Under the pieces are notes generated by a model. The model worked only from the letters and a program-made list of their open reading frames with translations, was not told where the DNA came from and searched no databases. Made by a program: the position numbers and the translations under genes. A DNA stretch of 64,000 nt from Papio anubis (lineage: Eukaryota; Chordata; Mammalia; Primates; Cercopithecidae), in contig NC_044980.1 of the NCBI RefSeq assembly GCF_008728515.1, positions 59,207,590 through 59,271,589 on the forward strand, read 5' to 3'. This document shows positions 1 to 12,903 of the stretch, in pieces. The stretch's first letter is position 1. The number at the start of each line of letters is the position of its first letter.

Positions 1-2562
1 TTTTGAAAAAACTAACAAACCTTTATTGAGAATAACTAAGAGAGAGAAGATTCAAATAAAATCAGAAGCAAAAAAGAAGATATTACAACTGATAACATGG
101 AAACACAAAAAAATCATTACAGACTATTATGAACAACTATACACTAGCAAACTGGAACACCTAGAGGAAATGGATAAATTTCTGGACACATACAACCTAC
201 CGAGATTGAACCAAAAAGAAACAGAAAACCTGAACAGAGCAATAACAAGTAGCAAGACTGAATCAATAATAAAAGATTCCCTAGCCCCAGTGACTCAGGA
301 AGCTTAAGCAGGGGGATCGCTGGAGCCCAAGAGTTTAAGGCTGCAGTAAACTATGATTGAAACACTGAACTCTAGCCTGCGTGACAGAACAAGATCCTGT
401 TTCTAATTAATTAATTAATTAGTCTCCCAACCAACAAAAGCCCAGAATCACATGACTGTCACAATTGAATTCTATCAAATTTGGAAGAAGAACTAACACC
501 AATTTTTCTAAAACTACTCCAAAAAATATATAGGGAAAGGAATTCTTCCAAACTCATTGTAACAGGCCAGCATTATCCTGCTAACAAAACCAGACAAGAA
601 CGGAACACAAAAGAAAATGATAAGCCAATATCCCTGATGAATATCGATGCTAAATTCCTCAATAAAATACTAACAAACTGAATCCAACAACACATAACAA
701 AGTTATACACCCAATCAAGTGGGATTTATCTCAGGGATGCAAGGATGGCTCAATATATGCAAATCAATAAGTGTGACACATCACAGCAAAAGAATAAACA
801 ACAACAATCATATAATAATCTCAATAGATGTCAAAAAGCATTTGACATAAAAAAAAAAAAAAACCTCAACAAATTGGGTACAGAAGGAGCATACCTCCAA
901 ATAATAAAGGCTATATATGACATACCCACAGCTAACATTGTACTGAATGCTAAAAAAGAACGTTGGAAGCTTTTCTACCAAGTCCTGGAACAAGACAAGT
1001 ATGGCCACTTTCACCACTCTTATTCAGCGTAGCACTGGAAGTCCCAGTCAGAGCAATTAAGCAAGAAAAATATAAAGGACATCCAAATTGAAGAGGAGGA
1101 AGTCAAAATTTCTGTTTGCAGAAAACGTGATCTTATATATAGAAAAAGCTAAAGGCTCCATCAAATAAACTCTTAGAGCTAATAAAAAAATCAGTAAAGT
1201 TGCAGAAAACAAAACCAACATACAATAACTAGCAGCATTTCTATACACCAATAATGAACAAGCTGGAAGAGAAATCAAGAAAGCAATCCTATGTATAGTT
1301 GCTACAAAGCATATAAAATATTTAAAAATAAATTTTATCAAATTTTATTTGATAGTCTCCCTGTAGAAAGATCTCTACAATGAAAACTATGAAACACTGA
1401 TAAAGGAACTTGAAGAGGACACCAAAAAATGGAAAGACATTCCATGACCATGAATTGGAAGAATTAATATTGTTAAATGACAATTGTTAAATTGTTAAAA
1501 CGACACACTACCCAAAGCAATCTACAGATTCAACTCAATCCCCATAAAAATAACAATGACATTCTTTGCAGAAATAGCAAAAACAAACCTGTATTTTGTA
1601 TACAACCACAAAATACCCCAAATAGCCAAAGAAACCCTGAGCAAAAAAAAAAAAAAAAAAAATTAAAATTAAAAATAAGGCCAGGGGCATTACACTACCT
1701 AATGTCAAAATATACCACAAAGCTAAAGAAATTAAAACAGCATGGTACTGGCATCAAAAGGGACACACACACCAATGGAACAGAATAGAGAACTCAGATT
1801 TAAATCCATGCATTTACAGCCAAATCACTTTTTACAAATATGCCAAGAACACTCACTAGGGAAAGGACAGTCTTTTCAATAAATGGTACTGGGAAAACTG
1901 GATATCCATATGCAAAAGAATAAAACTGGATCTCCATCTTCCGTCATATACAAAATTCTTATTAAAATTGAATACAGACTCAAATGTAAGAACTCAAACT
2001 ATGAAACTACTAGAGGAAAACATCAGGGAAATGTTCTAGAACATTGTTCTGGGCAAAGAGTTTTTTGGGTAACACCTCAAAAGTACAGACAACCAAAGCA
2101 AAAATTAGCAAATAAGATATATCAAGCTAAAAAACTTCTATCCAGTGAATGAAATAATCAACAAAGTGAAGAGACAGCCCACAGAAAGGAAAAAATATTT
2201 GCAAACTATCCATCTGACAAAGGATTAATAACCAAAATATATAAGGAACTCAAACAACTCATTAGCCAAAAAAACAAAAAACAAAAAAAAAAAACAAAAC
2301 TGATTTTAAATAGGCAAAAGATCTGAATAGGCATTTTTCAAAAGAAGACATACAAATGACCAACAGGTATATGAGAAAATGCTCAACATTACTAATCATC
2401 AGAGAAATGTGAATCAAAACCACAATGTGATATCACCTCAACCCAGTTAAAATGGCTTTCATCAAAAAGATAGGAAATAATGAATGCTGGTGAGGATTTG
2501 AAGATAAAGGAACTCTTGTGCACTGTTGGTGAGACTGTAAATTAGTACAGCCACTATGGAGA
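1..2562 (+). mobile_element. L1 ORF2 fragment, truncated at both ends, interrupted by an Alu monomer
   Basis: Broken frames show the ORF2 order: the linker motif LEEMDKFLDTYNLPRL (near residue 45 of the first frame), reverse-transcriptase segments (KWDLSQGCKDG, then a degenerate FADD-like stretch around 1110-1140), and C-terminal pieces such as SDKGLITKIYKELK near 2215-2250. Stops and shifts are frequent, so it is dead. It ends abruptly at 2562 without 3' UTR or poly-A. The divergence suggests an older primate L1 rather than a young L1PA. Confidence 0.9.
288..420 (+). mobile_element. Alu right-monomer fragment (FRAM-like) with TAAT tail
   Basis: The sequence follows the Alu right arm from CTCAGGAAGCTTAAGCAGG to ACAGAACAAGATCCTGT, followed by (TAAT)n. 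L1 ORF2 resumes right after it (at about 421), so it inserted into the L1. Confidence 0.8.
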
Positions 2563-5500
2563 CAGGCCCCAGTGTGTGATGTTCCCCTTCCTGTGTCCAT
2601 ATGCTCTCATTGTTCAATTTCCACTGATGAGTGAAAACATGCAGTATTTGGTTTTCTCTTCCTGTGTTAGTTTCCTGAGAATAATGGTTTCCAGCTTCAT
2701 CCATGTCCCTGTGGAGGACATGAACTCATCCTTTTTTATGGCTCCGTAGTATTCCATGGTGCATATCTGCCATATTTTCTTTATCCAGTCTATTATTGAT
2801 GGGCACTTGGGTTGGTTCCAAGTCTTTGCTATTGTGAACAGTCACATCCCTTGTAAGTTGTATTCCTAGGTATTTTATTCTCTTTGTAGCAATTGTGAAT
2901 GGGAGTTCACTCATAATTTGGCTCTCTGTCTATTATTGGTATATGGGAATGCATGTGATTTTTGCACATTGATTTTGTATCCTGAGACTTTGGCGAAGTT
3001 GCTTATCAGCTTAAGGAGATTTGGGGCTGAGACGATGGGGTTTTCTAAATATACAATCATGTCATCTGCAAACAGAGACAATTTGACTTCCTCTCTTCCT
3101 ATTTGAATACACTTTATTTCTTTCTCTTGCATGCTTGTCCTGGCCAGAACTTCCAATACTATGTTGAATAGGAGTGGTAAGAGAGGGCGTCTTTGTCTTG
3201 TGCCAGTTTTCAAAAGGAATGCTTCCAGTTTTTGCCCATTCAGTATGATATTGACTGTGGGTTTGTCATAATTATTTATTTTTTATTTATATTATTATTT
3301 TGAGATATGTTCTATGAATACCTAGTTTATTGACAGTTTTTAGCATGAAAGGCTTTTGAATTTTTTCAAAGGCCTTTTCTGCATCTATTGAGATAATCAT
3401 GTTGCTTTTGTTATTGGTTCTATTTACATGATGGATTATGTTTACTGATTTGCATATATTGAACCAACCTTGCATCCCAGGGATGAAGCCAACTTGATCA
3501 TGGTGGATAAGCTTTGATATTCTGCTGGATTCAGTTTGCCAGTGTTTTATTGAGGATTTTCGCATTGATGTTCATCAGGGATATTGACGTGAAATTTTCT
3601 TTTTTTGTTGTGTCTCTGCCAGGTTTTGGTATCAGGATGATGCCAGCCTCATAAAATGAGTTAGGGAGGATTCTATTGTTTTTTTTCTACTGTTGGGAAT
3701 AGTTTCAGAAGGAATGATACTAGTTCCTGTTTTTACCTCCATTAGAATTTGACTGTGAATTCGTCTGGTCCTGGGCTTTTTTTGGTTGGTAGGCTATTAA
3801 TTACTGCCTTAATTTCAGAACTTGTCATTGGTCTAGTCAGGGATTTGACTTCTTCCTGGCTTAGTCTTGGGAGGGTGTATGTGTCCAGGAATTTATCCAT
3901 TTCTTCTAGATTTTCTAGTTTATTTGTGTGGAAGTATTTACTCCCTGATGGTAGTTTGTATTTCTGTGGAATCAGTGGTGACAACCCCTTTATCATTTTT
4001 TATTTTGTCTATTTGATACTTCTGTCTTTTCTTCTTTATTAGTCTGGCTAGCAGTCTATCTACTTTGCTGATCTTTTCAAAAAACCAGCTCCTGGATTTA
4101 TTGATTTTTTGAAGGTTTTTTTGTGTCTCTATTTCCTTCAGTTCTGCTCTGATCTTAGTTATTTCTTGTCTTCTGATAGCTTTTGAATTTGTTTGCTCTT
4201 GCTTCTCTAGTTCTTTTAATTGTGATGTTAGGGTGTCGATTTTAGATCTTTCTCACTTTCTCCTTTGGGCATTTAGTGCTATAAATTTCCCTCTAAACAC
4301 TGCTTTAGCTGTGTCCCAGAGATTCTGGTACATTACATCTTTGTTCTCATTGGTTTCTAAGAACCTATTTATTTCTGCCTTCATTTCATTATTTATCCAG
4401 TAGTCATTCAGGCGCGGTTTGTTCTGTTTCCATGTAGTTGTGTGGTTTTGAGTGAGTTTCTTAATCCTGAGTTCTAGTTTGATTGCACTGTGGCCTGAGA
4501 GACAGTTTGTTATGATTTCTGTTCTTTTGTGTTTGCTGAGGAGTGCTTCACTTCCAATTATGTGATCACTTTTAGAATAAGTGCGATGTAGTGCTGAAAA
4601 TAATGTATATTCTGTTGATTTGGGGTGGAAAGTTCGGTAGATGTCTATCAATTCCACTTGGTCCAGAACTGAGTTCAAGTCCTGAATATTTCTGTTAATT
4701 TTCTATCTCATTGATCTGTCTCATATTGGCAGTGGGGTGTTAAAATCTCCCACTATTATAGTGTGGAGTCTAGTTCTCTTTGTAGTTCTCTAAGAACTTG
4801 CTTTATTAATCTGGGTGCTCCTATATTGGTTGCATATATATTTAGGATACTTAGCTCTTCTTGTGCATTGATCCCTTTACTATTATGTGATGCCCTTCTT
4901 TGTCTTTTTTGATCTTTGTTGTTTTAAAGTGTGCTCTATTAGAGGCTAAGATTGCCACCTCTGTTTCTTTGCTTTCCATTTCCTTAGTAAATATTGTTCC
5001 ATCCCTTTATTTTGAGCCTATGTGTTTCTTTGCACATGAGATGGGTCTACTGAATACAGCACTGTGATGGGTCTTGACTCTTTATCAAATTTGGGGCCTT
5101 TAACCTGTTTACATTTAAGGTTAATATTGTTATGTGTGAATATGATTCTGTCATTAAGATGCTAGCTGGTTACTTTGCCTGTTAGTTGATGCAGTTTCTT
5201 CATAGTGTTGATGGTCTTTACAACTTGGTATGTTTTTGAAGTGGCTGGTACTGGTTTTTCCTTTCCATATTTAGTGCTTCCTTCAGGAGCTCTTGTAAGG
5301 CAGGCCTGGTGGTGACAAGATTTCTCAGCATTTGCTTGCCTGTAAAGGATTTTATTTCTCCTTCACTTATGAAGTTTAGTTTGGCTCGACATGAAATTCT
5401 GGGTCGAAAATTCTTCTCTTTAAGAATGTTTAATATTGGTCTCCACTCTTTTCTGGCTTGTAGGGTTTCTGCAGAGAGATCTGCTGTTAGTCTAATGGGC

Positions 5501-7571
5501 TTTTCTTTATAGGTAACCCAACCTTTCTCTCTGGCTACCCTTAACATTTTTTCCTTCATTTCAACCTTGGTGAATCTGACAATTACATGTCTTGAGGTTG
5601 CTCTTCTTGACAAGTATCTTTGTGGTGTTCTCTGTATTTCCTGAGTTTGAATGTCAGCTTGTCTTGCTAGAATGGGAAAGTTCTCCTGGATAATATCCTG
5701 AAGAGTGTTTTCCAGCTTGGTTCCATTCTCCCCATCACTTTTATGTACACCAGTCAAACGTAGATTTGGTCTTTTCACATAGTCCCATATTTCTTGGAGG
5801 CTTTGTTCATTCCTTTTCATTCTTTTTTCTCTAATCTTGTCTTCATGCTTTATTTCATTAAGTTAATCTTCAATCTCTGATATCCTGTCTTCTGCTTGAT
5901 TGATTCAGCTATTGAAGTTTGTGTATGCTTCACGAAGTTCTCGTGCTGTGTTTTTCAACTCCATCAGGTCATTTATATTCTTCTCTAAACTGGTTATTCT
6001 AGTTAGCAATTTCTCTAACCTTTTTAAAGGATCTTAGCTTCCTTGCACTGGGTTACAACATGTTCCTTTAGCTTGGAGGAGTTTGTTATTACTCACCTTC
6101 TGAAGCCTACTTCTGTCAATTCATGAAACTCATTCTCCATCCGGTTTTGTTCCCTTGCTGGTGAGGAGTTGTGATTCTTTGGAGGAGAGGAGACATTCTG
6201 GTTTTAGGAATTTTCAGCCTTTTTTCACTGGTTTGTCCTCATCTTCATGGATTCATCTACCTTTGGTCTTTGATGTTGGTGACCTTTGCAAGGGGTTTTT
6301 GTGTGGATTTTTTTTGTTGTTGATGTTGATACTATTTCTTTCTGTTCGTTAGTTTTCCTTCTAACAATCAGGCCCCTCTGCTGCAGGTCTGCTGGAGTTT
6401 GCTGGAGGTCCACTCCAGACCCTGTTTTCCCGGGTATCACCAGCAGAGGCTGCAGAACAGCAAAGAATGCTGCCTGATCCTTCCTCTGCAAGCTTCATCC
6501 CAGAGGGGCACCCACCAGATGCCAGCCAGAGCTCTCCTGTATGAGGTGTCTGTCGACCCCTGCTGGGAGATATCTCCAAGTCAGGAGGCACGGGGGTCAG
6601 AGACCCATTTGAGAAGGCAGTCTGTCCCTTAGCAGAGCTGAGTGCTGTGCTGGGGGATATGCTGCTCTCTTCAGAGCCATCAAGCAGGAATGTTTAAGTG
6701 TGCTGAAGCTGCCCACAGCCGCCCCTTCCCTCAGGTGCTCTGTCCCAAGAAGATGAGATGGGAGTTTTATCTATAACCCCTGACTGGGGCTGCCGCCTTT
6801 CTTTCAGAGATGCCTGCCCAAAAAGGAGGAATCTAGAGAGGCAGTCTGGCTAAAGCAGTTTACCGAGCTGTGGTGGGCTCAGCCCAGTTTGAACTTCCCA
6901 GAGGCTTTGTTTACACCTTGAGAGGAAAACTGCATACTCAAGCCTCAGTAATGGTGGATGTCTCTCCCCCCACCAAGCTGGAGCATCCCAGGTTGACTTC
7001 AGACTGCTGTGCTGGCAGTGAGAATTTCAAGCTAGTGGATCTTAGCTTGCTGCACTCCATGGGGATGGGATCCACTGAGCAAGACCACTTGGCTCCCTGG
7101 CTTTAGCCCCCTTCCAGGGAGTGAACAGTTCTGTCTCACTGGCATTCCAGGTGCCACTGGGGTATTGAAAAAAAAAAAAAAAACTCCTGCAGCTAGCTCG
7201 GTGTCTGCCCAAATGGCTGCACAGTTTTGTGCTTGAAACCCAGGACCCGGGTGGCGTAGGCACCTGAGGGAATCTCCTGGTCTGTGGGTTGCAAAGACCC
7301 TGGGAAAAGCATAGTGTCTGAGCCAGAGTGCACTTAGTCCCTCAAGGCTTCCCTTGATTAAGGGAGGGAGTTCCCCAACCCCTTGCACTTCCCAGGTGAG
7401 ACAATGCCCCACCCTACTTTTGCTCACCCTCCATGGGCTGCATCCACTGTCTAACCAGTCTCATTGAGTTGAGTCTGGTACCTCAGTTGGAAATGCAGAA
7501 ATCACCCACCTTCTGCACTGATCTCATTGGGAGCTGCAGACTGGAGCTGTTCCTACTCGGTCATCTTGCCC
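2563..7571 (-). mobile_element. Long L1 in antisense, from 3' UTR edge to 5' end, internally deleted
   Basis: Read on the minus strand, it runs from the 5' UTR (start near 7571, CAAGATGACCGAGTAGG on the minus strand) through ORF1 (best at 5820-5218, beginning MKRNEQSLQEIWDYVKRPNL) into ORF2 (endonuclease 4678-4253, linker and RT 3996-2911 with FADDMIVYLENP near 3069) and stops at 2563 just past the ORF2 end. About 1 kb of ORF2 is missing at a junction near 2840. The frames are broken, so it is inactive. The 5' UTR resembles the longer older L1PA type, including the A-run at 7168-7183. Confidence 0.92.
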
Positions 7572-7960
7572 GGGTATATCATCTGTTTTTTTATACTACC
7601 AGTGGTCAATCTGAGAATGAAATTAAGAAAACAAATTCATTCATAATAGCATCAAAAATAACAAAATATTTAGGAATAGAGTTAACAAAAGATGGGTCTT
7701 ACTGGTTTACCACAAACTACAAAATATCATTGAGAAAAATTAGAGAAATTCTAAATAAATGGAGAGATAGTGTGTATTTATGGATTTGAGACTCAGTATT
7801 GTTACGACGTCAGCTCTCTCCAAACCGATCTATTCAATACAATTCCTATTAAAATCCATTCAGGTTATTTTGCAGAAATTGAGGCACTGATTCTAAAATT
7901 TATATGAAACAGGAAATGACAAGAATTGCCAAAAATAATTTGACCAAGAAGATCATTTGT
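7572..7960 (+). mobile_element. Old L1 ORF2 fragment (sense)
   Basis: Translation gives LYTT.QSENEIKKTNSFIIASK-type and KWRDSVYLWI pieces typical of the ORF2 segment after the reverse transcriptase. It duplicates consensus positions already present in the L1 at 1-2562, so it is a separate copy. Confidence 0.7.
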
Positions 7961-8935
7961 TTTTAGTTTAACTAACATATTTTTCTTAAATTCTATGAAT
8001 ATATTTCTAATAGTTGCTTTGAAACCTTGGTCTCTGCTCAGTCAACATCTGACTCACTTGGAGTCATTTTTTAATTGACTCCAGTTTTTCCCGAATATGG
8101 GTCCCATGTTCCTCTTTCTTTGAATGTCTAAATATTTGGTAGGAAACTAGATATTATATAATTATATGTTGCAGTGACTTAGAATTTTGTTGTGTTTATC
8201 TGAAGATTATTCTTTCATTCCCTTGGGTAATTCACTTGCTTGGATTCAAATTGCAAACTTTGTCTTCCTTGTATTATACAACTACTGATATATGCTTTCT
8301 GGTCTTATGGTTTGTGTTATTGCTGTGTTAGCCTGGCTCCTGGTGTAATCCCTGTGCCTGGGTAATTTGGCAGTCATCCAAGGATTTGGACCAACATTAT
8401 ACACTGTACTCACATTTGAGGGTTCATTCTAGACTTACCTTGTTTTTAGGGAGACCCCCTCACCAATTTCAATATACTTGCCATCCTCAGCACTGTCCTC
8501 TGATATTTCACACCCTGAATTTTCAGCTTTATCCTATCCAACCTGCACAGAATTGGGAAATGCACTCTTTTTTTAAGGCAAAAACCTCAGCTCTTATGCT
8601 ATTAATCTCTACCTGTCAAGTCTCTGTCTGCTTTTTGCTATATACCCTGGTGTCTCCTCCACATACGAGTACTTTAGGTATTTAGGCAGTGTTTATACTC
8701 AGATTTTGGGTCTTACCCTGTGTTATTGTCCTATTCAGAATTTTCCCTTTAAATTTCCAGTTGCTTTTTCAATCCAGACATCTGATCTGGCACCTTGAAT
8801 TGATAAGGCTTTGGTTTACTTGTGGTTTTCTAACTCAGTAGTTTCAGGAGTTGAAGAGAACCATTAGGCCAAGACTTTGTCAGGCCAAGCCAAAACCTTG
8901 CAATTCTTACTGCTTCTAGTTACACTTTTTCAAAG
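7961..8935 (-). mobile_element. Probable old L1 3'-UTR-like sequence (antisense), weak
   Basis: Motifs such as CAACATCTGACTC, the run AATTTTGTTGTGTTTATC and the AGACATCT blocks resemble the antisense 3' region of L1ME-type elements. The match is from memory and diffuse; part of this interval may be unique. Confidence 0.35.
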
Positions 8936-9817
8936 AAAACTTTTCTCTAGCTTCTATTTCATATGCTTTCCAGTATCTTTAATTTATTTCATTTTAAGAC
9001 ATTGTATTCCGTAGTAATTACTATGGTATGATTTACACTAAATATTTTGGTCACTGACTGGAAATTTCCCCTCTTCTTTACTTTAAATTTTCCAGTGTTT
9101 AGAAGTTCTTTTAAATTCAATTTATGGTCATCATACTTGTACTGCCCTCTAACGTCAATAGCAATATATTTAAATTTCCCATTTGACACCTATGGCATAT
9201 AAGAAGATTGTCAGTATGAACAGTCTGAATGCACTCAAGAAATTTAAATGGTATAGAGAATTTTTAAGTGAAAATAAAACCAAATTAAATTTGGTCTGCT
9301 TTTCATTATCACCATGCACCAGCCAATTCTAAACAATGTCAGTAGTTAAACACTACTCTTCTCTTTTTGTAAGCCATTGCTGTCTTAGAACATTTAACCC
9401 CACATCCTCCTCCTCTCTCTCTGTTTCTCGTAACAATATCTGATATTTGGGGTCTACATTATTATTGTATTACTATTTTTATACCACATAACTGTTTTCT
9501 TCAACATAAGTTAATAACCAAGTGTACCATAATCACTTACTTCTAAGTTTGTTTGAGCCAGTTTCAATGCTTACCCCCATTCATTTTATGTTCTTGTTCT
9601 CAGCTTTGGTTAATATAGTCTGAGGTTTGAGATTTAGATTATTTGTACTGTGTTAGATTTATACCACAGATTGACTCTTTCAAGGTTAGTTATATAATCA
9701 AGGTGACCACAATTAATCACACTTAGCTTTGTTTTTCAGACTTTTCCACTCTTCAGCTCTTCATTCTGCTTTACCTATCAATAATTTTATTTTAAAAAAT
9801 ACGTCATTTTATATCAG
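8936..9817. other. AT-rich stretch without recognised features
   Basis: There is no convincing ORF, repeat or regulatory signature. It is rich in TTTA and ATTT runs. Confidence 0.5.
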
Positions 9818-10143
9818 AAAATGTCTTTTATTTTATTTATTTTATTTTATGAGACAGAGTCTCTCTCTCTGTTTCACAGGCTGGAGTGCAGTGGCACAAT
9901 CTTGGCTCACTGCAACATCCGCCTCCTGGGTTCAAGCGATTCTCCTGCCTCAGCCTCCCAAGTAGCTGGGACTATAGGCAAGCACCACCACCCCCAGTTA
10001 TTGTATTGTTAGTAGAGACAGAGTTTCACTATATTGGCCAGGCTGGCCTTGAACTCCTGACCTCATGATCTGCCTGCCTCAGCCTCCTGAAGTGCTGGGA
10101 TTACAGGCATGAGCCACCACACCCGGCCAAAAAATGTCTTTTA
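9818..10143 (-). mobile_element. Alu (AluS-like), antisense, with 13-bp TSD
   Basis: The Alu body in reverse (GAGACAGAGTCTC ... CACCACACCCGGCC) spans 9851-10128, with a T-rich tail at 9831-9850. The direct repeat AAAATGTCTTTTA flanks it at 9818-9830 and 10131-10143, a perfect 13-bp target-site duplication. Confidence 0.95.
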
Positions 10144-10432
10144 CTTTCACACGTAAAAGATAGTTTAGTTGGGTATAAAATTCAGAAATTATCTTTTCTC
10201 ATCATGACTTGATAGACCTTGCTCATTGTCCTCTGGTATTTAATATTATAAAAGAGAAATCTAAAGGAATTAACCTATTTTTCCCACATTTCTAGTTATA
10301 GGAGTTTTTGTCTTTATCCTAATATTATAAATATTTTTCCAGCATGTATGTGGGTATAGGTCTGTTTTTATTTATTTTCACCTAGAATGTGATGAGCTTT
10401 TTCGGTCTTTTTCTCTCAGAGCTTTGAGATTG

Positions 10433-10858
10433 GTGCTTGACATGGTTTGGATATGTGTCTCCACCCATATCTCATGTCCAATAGTAATCCCTAATGTTGG
10501 AGGTGGGGCCTGGTTGGAGGTGATTGAATCATGGGGGCAGTTTCTCATGAATGATTTAGCACCATCCCATTGGTGCTGTTCTCATGATAGTGAGCAAGTG
10601 AGTTATTGTGAGATCTGGTTGTTTAAAAGTGTGTAGCACCTCCCCTGCCCCCTCTTCCTCCTGCTCTGGACTTGTAAGATGTTCCTCCTTTGCCATCCAC
10701 CTTGATTGTAAGTTTCCTGAGGCCTCCCCAGAAGCAAAAGCCACTATACTTCCTGTAGAGCCTACAGAATCACAAGCCAATTAAACCTTTTTTCTTTATA
10801 AGTTACCCAGGCTCAGGCATTTCTTTATAGCAGTGCAAGAATGGACTACTACGGTGCT
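10433..10858 (+). mobile_element. Solo LTR of the ERVL-MaLR class (MST/MLT1-type) with 5-bp TSD
   Basis: It starts TGACATGGTTTGGAT, contains ATTGAATCATGGGGGCAG and a late AATTAAACC plus TTTCTTTATAAGTTACCCAG, and ends GGACTACTACG, as MaLR LTRs do. GTGCT is duplicated at 10433-10437 and 10854-10858. No internal sequence remains, so it is a solo LTR left by recombination. Confidence 0.9.
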
Positions 10859-11699
10859 AAAGAAGCTGTTAAAATTTCAACGAAAATAACAAAATAGAAG
10901 AGGGCATTTACTTGGAAAGTGAGTTAAATTTCTCCCACAGGAAACTGATAATGGGAGAGGAATTTAATTTTTTTATTTTAATTCCTAGGAAATTTAAATG
11001 GCTAATTTTATATTACTTGTATGATATTATTTTCTAGTGATATCCTTTTTTCTATGAGCTCAGCTGGACAATGTTGCTAATCATAAGTTGAATTGGGAAA
11101 TAGAATTAGAGGTGAATTCTTATTCTAGTGTTTATGAAAACCTCCAATTGTTTAGCTATTATATTGTGTGGGTTTTGATCACTTTAGAATTTCAGGAGAC
11201 AGGTCTAATAGGAAGAAACAGTGACAAAAACTTAGGAAGCAACATACAAATTTATGTTATCTTTTGAGCTGATATTCCTTTAAGCTTTGTCTCTCCAAAG
11301 GAAATAAAATCATGCCTTTGATAAAATCAGTGGACTACTTTTAAGTTCATTAGTTAAAAGAAAAATTATTTTTTAAATGAGAATTTTGGCCGCTAGAGAA
11401 AAGAAACTGAATGCTCACCATTTCTTTGTGTGTACACACTCTTCATGCCACTTTCAGAAACATGACTGTTATTATTGATCTTCTAGTTGGTAACGCTCAC
11501 TGTACCTAGTCAAAATGGGTACACATAGAAATTTGGACACTTTTTTCATGTTTTATATTGCCACATGATTACAATATTAAAAAGGCCTGTGCTGGCTCTC
11601 CCAGCCTTCATTTTCCTCTCTCGCTGCATATGTATGATATTCTAATATTTCTTAGTTCCTCTGAAACAAAATAATAATTTTACTAAAATGAGAAATACC
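10859..11699. other. No recognised feature
   Basis: AT-rich sequence. Nothing here matched a repeat or gene that I know. Confidence 0.5.
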
Positions 11700-12152
11700 A
11701 ATTAAAATATAATAATTGTTACTGCCATATATCTTATCAAAAAAAGTTATTGGTGGGTGAAAACAAAAATCAAAACTGGAAAACAATTTATAACAAATAT
11801 ATCAAAATGTTAAAATTCTTACTACATTCAGAACTTAACCAATTTTTTAAATGATAAAAATACTTGAACTACCATAAATAGGAAAAAATGATCAAAAGAA
11901 AATGTACAATACAAGTGCATCAGAAACAAAAAATACTCAACCTCACTAGTAATTAAAGACAAAACAAGTAAAATAGGATGCAAATTCCTATCATTTAGGC
12001 TTATCAGTGGCTACAACTGATGGGTGGGGAATATTGATAATGGGGTAGGCTATGCATGTTGGGGCAGGGGGTATATGGGAAATCTCTGTAGTTTCCTCTC
12101 AATTTTGCTGTGAACACCAAATTACTCTAAAAAATAAAGTCTCTTAAAAAAA
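11700..12152 (+). mobile_element. L1M 3' end (sense)
   Basis: The remnant of the ORF2 end (AATACTCAACCTCACTAGTA) is followed by an old L1 3' UTR with GGGGCAGGGGGTATATGGGA, then AAATAAAGTCTCTTAAAAAA as polyadenylation signal and tail. Confidence 0.65.
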
Positions 12153-12578
12153 ATTCCTAATATCAAAACAGCATAGGGGAGACAAAAATTCCACTTCCAT
12201 CCTCTTAGAGTCCTGGCTGAGCCTGATAATTAAATTGATATAAGAAAGACTAATAGGAGAAAAACATACAAACGTATTTAATATAGTTTTACATACCATA
12301 GGAGCCCTCATAAAGAAATGAAGACCCAAAGAGCACTTAGAGTCAATCACTTACATACTATACTGAATTACATAAAGAATAGTAAGTTATAAAATATAAT
12401 AAAGCAAAGGAGCTTGGGCTAAAGTAAGGTTAGTTTAACAAGGTTTGTTTGTATAGATTTCCCTTGGTGTCAACTTTCTATCCTTGATGATATGAATGTT
12501 ATTTTCCTTTTGGTAGAGGGAGAACATCTTTCACATGGGAATTTCATCTCCTGCTTTTAAGAAAAAGAATAAAAGTCA
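12153..12578. other. No recognised feature
   Basis: Unassigned sequence between an L1M tail and an Alu. No ORF of note. Confidence 0.5.
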
Positions 12579-12856
12579 GGCCAGGTGCAGTGGCTCAAAC
12601 CTATAATCCCAGCACTTTGGGAGGCCAAGGTGGGTGGATCACGAGGTCAGGAGTTCAAGATCAACCTGGCCAACATGGTGAAACTCCATCTCCACTAAAG
12701 ATACAAAAAATTAGCCAGGCAAGGTGGCGCATGCCTGTAATCCCAGCTACTAGGGAGGCTGAGGCAGAAGAATTGCTTGAACGTGGAGGCGGAGGTTGCA
12801 GTGAGCCAAGATCACGCCATTGCACTCCAGCCTGGGTGACAAGGTGAGACTCCATG
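12579..12856 (+). mobile_element. Alu (AluS-like), sense
   Basis: Both arms are present, from GGCCAGGTGCAGTGGCTC to AGCCTGGGTGACAAGGTGAG. The tail has turned into purine-rich simple repeats. Confidence 0.95.
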
Positions 12857-12872
12857 AAAGAAAGAAAGAAAG

Positions 12873-12903
<31 letters not shown>

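Noticed and set aside
5218..5820. 200-codon minus-strand frame as a possible host gene
   Set aside because: It is L1 ORF1 (beginning MKRNEQSLQEIWDYVKRPNL) within a clearly defective L1.
1..7571. Twin-primed (inverted) single L1 insertion
   Set aside because: The sense and antisense parts cover overlapping ORF2 positions and differ in divergence, so they are two elements.
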